Notes under the pieces: generated by a model
Told to the model about the DNA's origin: nothing
Databases searched by the model: none
What the model saw: the letters and a program-made list of their open reading frames with translations, nothing else
DNA from: Icerya purchasi
Lineage: Eukaryota > Arthropoda > Insecta > Hemiptera > Monophlebidae
Assembly: GCA_039619475.1 (NCBI GenBank)
Contig: CM077116.1
Coordinates: 462,519,576-462,583,575, forward strand
Reading direction: 5' to 3'
DNA length: 64,000 nt
Shown here: one piece after another, positions 59,260-64,000 of the stretch
How positions within the stretch are numbered: position 1 is the first letter of the stretch
Layout of the letters: every line of letters starts with the position of its first letter
Made by a program: the position numbers and the translations under genes

Positions 59260-59302
<43 letters not shown>
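58046..59302 (+). pseudogene. I-like LINE copy 3, 5'-truncated, with TAA-repeat tail
   Basis: Begins inside the end of the reverse transcriptase (KLDYGCQA, then IIQNSTIRIAMGSFYSSPAV and SESGLLPLHYRR). RNase H follows: CFTDG then a TGA near 58541, STFTAELFAILKCLEFL, RYLINSGSLGSLLAL (the catalytic Asp of SDS is Gly here), and IPSHVGISDNEIIDQAVRDA. The C-terminus is seen up to about 59170 (LTHLDNLFLFLKNLKLL). A run of about fourteen TAA units at 59260-59302 follows the 3' end; TAA tails are a known property of the I factor. Copies 1 and 2 have A runs instead. Confidence 0.7.
59260..59302. repeat. (TAA)n repeat at the LINE 3' end
   Basis: About fourteen TAA units. Either the tail of LINE copy 3 or an independent microsatellite; the position argues for the former. 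Confidence 0.85.
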
Positions 59303-59305
<3 letters not shown>

Positions 59306-59739
59306 TACTCGTAATTACGAACATTTCGTAAGTTGTAATTTTTAAGATGAAACAAGCGGTCAACAATTAAAAATTATGAAGAAAATTTTGATTATTTTCG
59401 TCGCTAATGCATTTCCCTAAATGTATTACTGTTTAAAAATTTACTTGCGTTTGCAAATATAAATCTTAAATTTTCAATATTTCAGTCGCTAAAGATTAGT
59501 GTTGCGCAAAAGAATAAAAACGTTTTTATGACTAATCTGCAAATTTTCGCAAATATTTTTCGGTTCAAAGTAATATAGAAAAAATTTGCACGTTTTATAT
59601 TTGTACCAAATCGAACAATGTAATTTTATCATCTCCGGTATTCGTAACAATAGATTCCTTTAGAATTAACTTGAATTTATGAACAAGTTCAGTCAAGCAT
59701 GATGTTTCATGCGCTGAGGATTCCGCATGTTAACGATAA

Positions 59740-60048
59740 CTATAATTTACATTTATGTATTATAATAGTAATCAAAAAAAAGGAATCTGAATTTACCCGT
59801 TGCAAAGAGGGAAAAGCACATGCTTTTTTGCGATTTTTTGAAATTATCGCTAACTTTGAAAATTTCGTTAAAGAAATGAAATGCGGGTTCCCTCCCGGCA
59901 GAAAGCGATCTTTCCAACTATATATCACATGCCCAGAAAAAAAAAAATTTCTTTCAAAAATTTCGCGACCTTTTGACGCCCCGAGGGTCTGAATATAAAG
60001 TTGGAAAGCCGGATGTTCCAAACTAGAGAAATGTACGGGGAATCGCAT
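59740..60048 (-). other. 102-codon open frame in the right arm, unrecognised
   Basis: Counterpart of the frame at 45955-46230; see there. The first 52 residues are identical, then GGNPHFISLTKFSKL replaces RKPYFIFLMKLSEL and the C-terminus is longer. I do not regard it as a demonstrated gene. Confidence 0.3.
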
Positions 60049-61374
60049 ATTATTAACCTTGTTTAAAATTTTACACTATAATACTGACGGCGTTAAGGGG
60101 AGAGCTACACGTTATTTTTCGTGGTTTTTTGAACTTTCATCATCTTTGAAAATTTCGTTAAGGAAATGAAATTCGATTTCGTTTTTGACAAATAGCGACC
60201 TTTCCAACAATATATCACATGTCCGAGAAAAAAAATATTTTTTTCAAAACTTTCGAACTTTCAGCGCCCCGAGGGCCTGAATATAAAGTTGTAAGCTCGG
60301 CTATATTGTTCCTATAAGGCGGTCCTTGATGCATATGTTTGAGACACCTTTTAATTTCCCCAACTTTGTTACTCGGGCTTTTACTCACGTGAACATCATT
60401 TTATTTTGCTATTTTTAATAAATAATTTTTTATCCGTAATTTTTTTGATTTTATGAAAGGACTTCTACGTTTTGATTTATATTTTGAATTTCACTTTAAA
60501 AGCGTTATCTAATGATATAAATTTTTAGTGATTTTTGAGGTAATTTTAAATTCCATATCGTATATTCCTGACAGCTTTTCATCTCCCCAAAAGAACCAAA
60601 ACCTGGGTGAAAAAATTTGTTAGAACAGAGAAACTTAATTTATTCTATAAAAGTTTTGTATAAATATTACTTATACAATTTAATTATAACTAATATTTAA
60701 AACTGTTTTCTAGTTAAATTATTAATGTTACTTTTTATTCTGTTTAAAACGCAACTGTCGTCGATCTTTTGTCTTTTTTATTTATTTTTAATTTTGCAAT
60801 GTAAATGAAAAGAGTCTAATGAGAAATCTTAATATATATATTTCTTCTGTGCGTGTGTATATGACTGAACTCCTCCTAAACGGCTGGACAGATTTTAATG
60901 AAATTTTTTGTGTGTGTTCAAGTAGATTTGAGAATGGTTTAGATTCACAATTCGGTCCATTACAAAATGTTTTTACGAATTTATGAAGAAAATTCATTTT
61001 TTTTTGCCGTTTTTGGTCCAAAAGGGGGGTTTAAATAATTTTTTAACCGTAATTTTTGAATTTCCATAAAGGGCTCCTGTGTTTTGTTTTATATTTGAAA
61101 TTTCGCTTTTAAAGAGTTATCTGGTGACGAATTACGAATTTTTTAAGGGTATTCGTTCTGAATTCCATATTATGTATTCTAGAGGTTTTTTTACCGCCCA
61201 GGGTAATCGCTCAGTTTAAAGTTGTAAATTGTCACAGATAGAAGTTTAATTGCAATTTATGATCCAATTGCGATAAGTCGAACCGTTTCTGAACTATAAC
61301 AGAAATAAATATTTTTTGTCGTTCCTGAACTATCTTATTGGGATTCCGTCGTTTATAGTGTGTACGGAATCTTA

Positions 61375-61600
61375 AAAATCGGTATAAATTTACTTTAAGA
61401 AATTAGAGATCATTAGAAACACGTTTTTTCGTGTATAGCCCATCTCATCAGCTAACTGCATAGAGTACACACTTTATTAAAAAGTATATAAATTGAGTGT
61501 GTGCTCTGTGTTGTTAGCTGATGATATAGCCCGAAAAAACATGTTTCCAAAGTACATTAAATTTTTAATATAAATTTATACTGATTATTGTTATTAGAGT
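61375..61600. repeat. Palindromic element nested in the Helitron
   Basis: Imperfect inverted repeat centred near 61485. The left arm has CGTGTATAGCCC and CTCATCAGCTAACTGCA; the right arm has the complements (GTTAGCTGATGATATAGCCC, then AAAACATGTTT). It is the same family as 22742-23043. Because the Helitron ends lie outside it, either it inserted into the Helitron or the Helitron captured it. Confidence 0.65.
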
Positions 61601-61763
61601 TAATAATGCCTTGCTGCCGCGTAAATTACATTCATTTCAAAATATTTGTCTTTTTGGTTTTTGCACATTTATTGAACTTAATTCATTTTCAGTATTAATT
61701 TTTTCTTAATAAAAAACTGAATTTAATTCAGCTAATAAGTTAACACAAAATTTACTTTCTAAG

Positions 61764-61781
61764 GCGGTACGAAGTTCGCCG
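61764..61781 (+). other. Helitron 3' terminal hairpin
   Basis: GGCGGTACGAAGTTCGCC can form a short stem, with GGCG pairing to CGCC and one further wobble pair, 11 bp before the CTAG end. In the family this hairpin marks the end of the transferred strand. The stem is short, so this is a weakened copy or a minimal hairpin. Confidence 0.65.
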
Positions 61782-62001
61782 GGTCAGCTAGTGTATATAT
61801 ATATTTTTTTACCTGCTCACGGACAAAGAATTCGGATCGGATTACTAACAAAAATAAAAAAGAAATAAAGTCTAATAAAAATACTGTCGTTCTATTTTTT
61901 CTGGTAATTTAGTATTCAAATTCTAAACTATCATCTTAGCTACAATTTTGTAACTTTTTTTTATTTTTCACCTAAAAATGAAACAAAATTTAAATTAAAT
62001 T

Positions 62002-64000
62002 ATACGTACCTATCGTTTCCGCGCAGTTCGAGAAACCTTATAATCCCGCAAGTTGCAGAACGTTAACGCACAGATGAAATTGAATTTAGTAAATTTTTGT
62101 AATATTAAAATTGAAGTGAACAAAACGCTATAGGTAATAACCAAGTTCATGATTACTTCAATAAATTATATAACTAACCGTAGGTTTTTATTTTTATCTG
62201 CTGCAATTTATTACCTGTTTTCACTGAAGTTAGAATGTAACCAAAGGCCGGACTTGTTTGGTTTATTTAGTAAAACACGGACAATTTGAATTAATGTTCA
62301 ATGTAAACGGCACTTTTTGTTAGTCCTAATTTTTACTTTGATGAACAACTTTTTTTTTTTTAACTTATTGAAATATTACACTTTTAATGTACATATAATT
62401 TGAATTAATTTCATTACACAACCTTTTATTCTTTCTTAATTTAAACATTATTTATTGCATACACCGAGCTAAAAAGTATCTATTTTTATCCTAAATGGGT
62501 ATATGATTTAAATTAAATTACTTTTTCTTAAATAATTTCGGTAATAATTTTAAAAGATCGTTATTTACTTTTTCCTCTTTTCGTTCCGGATTGGAAAATA
62601 ATTATAGCAATAATTCTGTTGAATTTCACGCATTATCATTGAGTTTCATTTTATCATATCTAACGATGTTCTAAAGAGGGCAAACTCAACGACTATGTTT
62701 CATCAGTTTTTTTCTTTTTTTTTAAACCGATTTTTCTTTAAATATTATTTTTCGAAAATGTTCATAAACAATTTCGTACTTGCAACAATCGATGATATAA
62801 GAGATGACAGGTATTTTTTTTAATGGATTATTTCACTTGTATAATGAACTGAAACACATAACAGTGATATAAAGGTATTTTTCGAAATTTTATTTTTAAA
62901 AAAAGAAAAAAATTACCAAAACTAAATTAATATAAAAATTAAGGAACTACCAAAAATAATGATAACTAGTACGTAGGAACTTTGACCTAGAATCCAATTT
63001 ACTGAGGCACCCTATACTTTTCTGTTTCCAATATAAGCTTTACTTCAACTTCATTATACTTAATTTTGGCTTTATTTCTTAAGAAAAATAAATAAATAAT
63101 CCCATAGAATAGTTTTTTCTAACACAGAACAGTTACCCAGCAGAAGCGTATCGAAAAAATTACATATACAGAGTTTACTATCAGATACGGGATTTATGTG
63201 AAGAACCGATTTATACAATTATGAGAAAAACAGGGGACCGTGTATGGGTTCAAGGAAATGTGTCACTCATTCAATGGGATAGCCAATAATCGTTGCGATC
63301 CGTAAAAAGTGATAATGATAACAGTCAGATTTCGAAAATGCGAGGGTGGCGTGAACGGGAATAACAGATAAATGATAGATGTAAAAAAGTAGAAAACCAA
63401 AGTTACAGCAGACAACTGAGGATGGAGGAAAGATCATCTGAAGAAAACATTGTAGAAAATTGATCATTACAATAGATAAGATAGCGATGGAAGGATGCGA
63501 GAGAAAAAGGTGAGGAGGAGCGGCCGGTACAAAAACAGTTAATAAAAAAAAAAAACACAATTTACTATAAAGCATATATGTGAAACATTATGTCACGGAC
63601 TTTTAACAGGTCATACTCACAAAGGGTATACATACGTTTACTAATCGTTGAATTTAACATCATAGAAGTCAACTTTCGAGAAGAGGGGGCGAGAGGCCCA
63701 GTGTTGTTAATCTAGGACTGCACCTTTCAAAATCGCAACGCTTGGCACGACGGTGCTCCAGCCAGACTCAAATGGTTCACAACAAAAAAAATAAATAAAA
63801 AATAATTTTTACTTCATACAAAAAAGAACAGAATTATTTTTTGTTTGTCTAATTAAATTTACTTTAATTACCATTATGAACATTGCTGACTGTTGGAATT
63901 GCAGTTTTATGTTAACAATAAGGCACCAGATTAACATTATAATCGACCATGTCCCCCTTTTACCAATTGGCTTTATACTTCGTAATATTCTTTATTGTGA
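62002..64000. other. No gene recognised
   Basis: A+T-rich to about 63200. From 63200 to 63580 the plus strand is purine-rich, like minus-strand LINE fragments elsewhere in the window. The minus-strand 102-codon frame there has no decisive motif, so I leave it uncalled. An A-rich stretch near 63781-63812 may be a retroelement tail. Confidence 0.45.

Larger units (their letters stand above)
60827..61792 (+). mobile_element. Non-autonomous Helitron, 966 bp, with empty site preserved
   Basis: Starts TCTTAATATATATATTTCTT and ends GGGTCAGCTAG, with an A before and a T after. The TC start, CTAG end and A/T target are Helitron hallmarks. A GC-rich hairpin (61764-61781) lies 11 bp before the 3' end, as in the family. 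The left arm of the inverted repeat keeps the uninterrupted sequence GAGAAATATATATG, which is the exact empty site. No Rep-helicase is encoded, so it moved by help in trans. It contains a nested palindrome at 61375-61600. The region 60840-60930 (ACTCCTCCTAAACGGCTGG) resembles Helitron ends I know from insects. Confidence 0.85.
59684..62001 (+). repeat. Right arm of the large inverted repeat, interrupted by a Helitron
   Basis: Reverse complement of 44967-46304 apart from the 966-bp insertion at 60827-61792. The match resumes immediately after the insertion and ends at 62001. The arm carries an internal stretch, 60415-60590, that resembles the interior of the inserted Helitron (61035-61200), so the repeat family may itself be Helitron-derived. 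No clear direct repeat flanks the whole 44967-62001 unit. Confidence 0.85.

Noticed and set aside
44967..62001. The 17-kb unit as a Maverick/Polinton or other giant DNA transposon.
   Set aside because: Size and long inverted ends fit, but no polymerase B, integrase, ATPase or capsid-like sequence is present, and no target duplication was found. The interior is LINE sequence.
63267..63575. 102-codon minus-strand frame, perhaps a LINE C-terminus.
   Set aside because: The plus strand is purine-rich, as at other minus-strand LINE pieces, but no diagnostic Cys/His block or ISDR ending can be read.
1..64000. CRISPR arrays, bacterial operons, rRNA and complete tRNA genes.
   Set aside because: None seen. 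Regular repeats are microsatellites or the 24-bp repeat, and the composition and elements are eukaryotic.

Overview
The window reads as A+T-rich, intron-rich animal nuclear DNA, most likely from an insect and possibly a hemipteran. The evidence is the load of I-like and RTE-like non-LTR retrotransposons, a non-autonomous Helitron, hAT and Tc1/mariner miniature elements, a tRNA-derived SINE, many TA microsatellites and three short exon-like blocks with splice sites. There is no operon structure and no complete host gene. The species cannot be named from the sequence alone.

Layout. From 1 to about 11.8 kb I see no gene, only microsatellites and homopolymers. From 11.8 to 13 kb lie the 3' ends of two LINE types, an I-like one and an RTE-like one. 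From 15 to 24.5 kb are a hAT-type MITE, a candidate exon at 18720-18803, a TA-flanked MITE, a palindromic repeat, a SINE and a two-unit tandem repeat. From 24.6 to 33 kb the DNA is mostly decayed LINEs: an RTE-like copy and several I-like pieces, most on the minus strand, plus a 117-bp hAT MITE with a perfect 8-bp target duplication. From 36 to 43.4 kb are two more hAT MITEs, an I-like LINE 3' fragment, two candidate exons (37739-37978 minus, 40092-40217 plus), a 91-bp-arm hairpin and a mariner element folded into an inverted duplication.

From 45 to 62 kb lies the most striking structure. Two nearly identical arms of about 1.34 kb stand in inverted orientation (44967-46304 and 59684-62001) around 13.4 kb that holds three decayed I-like LINEs, all on the plus strand. 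The right arm is interrupted by a 966-bp non-autonomous Helitron at an A/T target, and the left arm preserves the empty site. From 62 to 64 kb I see nothing certain.

How the parts relate. Almost everything recognisable is transposon-derived and decayed: stop codons, frameshifts and changed catalytic residues are found in each LINE. The three exon-like blocks suggest that the window lies within or between host genes with very long introns. Their proteins were not recognised. All similarity calls come from reading motifs by eye; no search was run.
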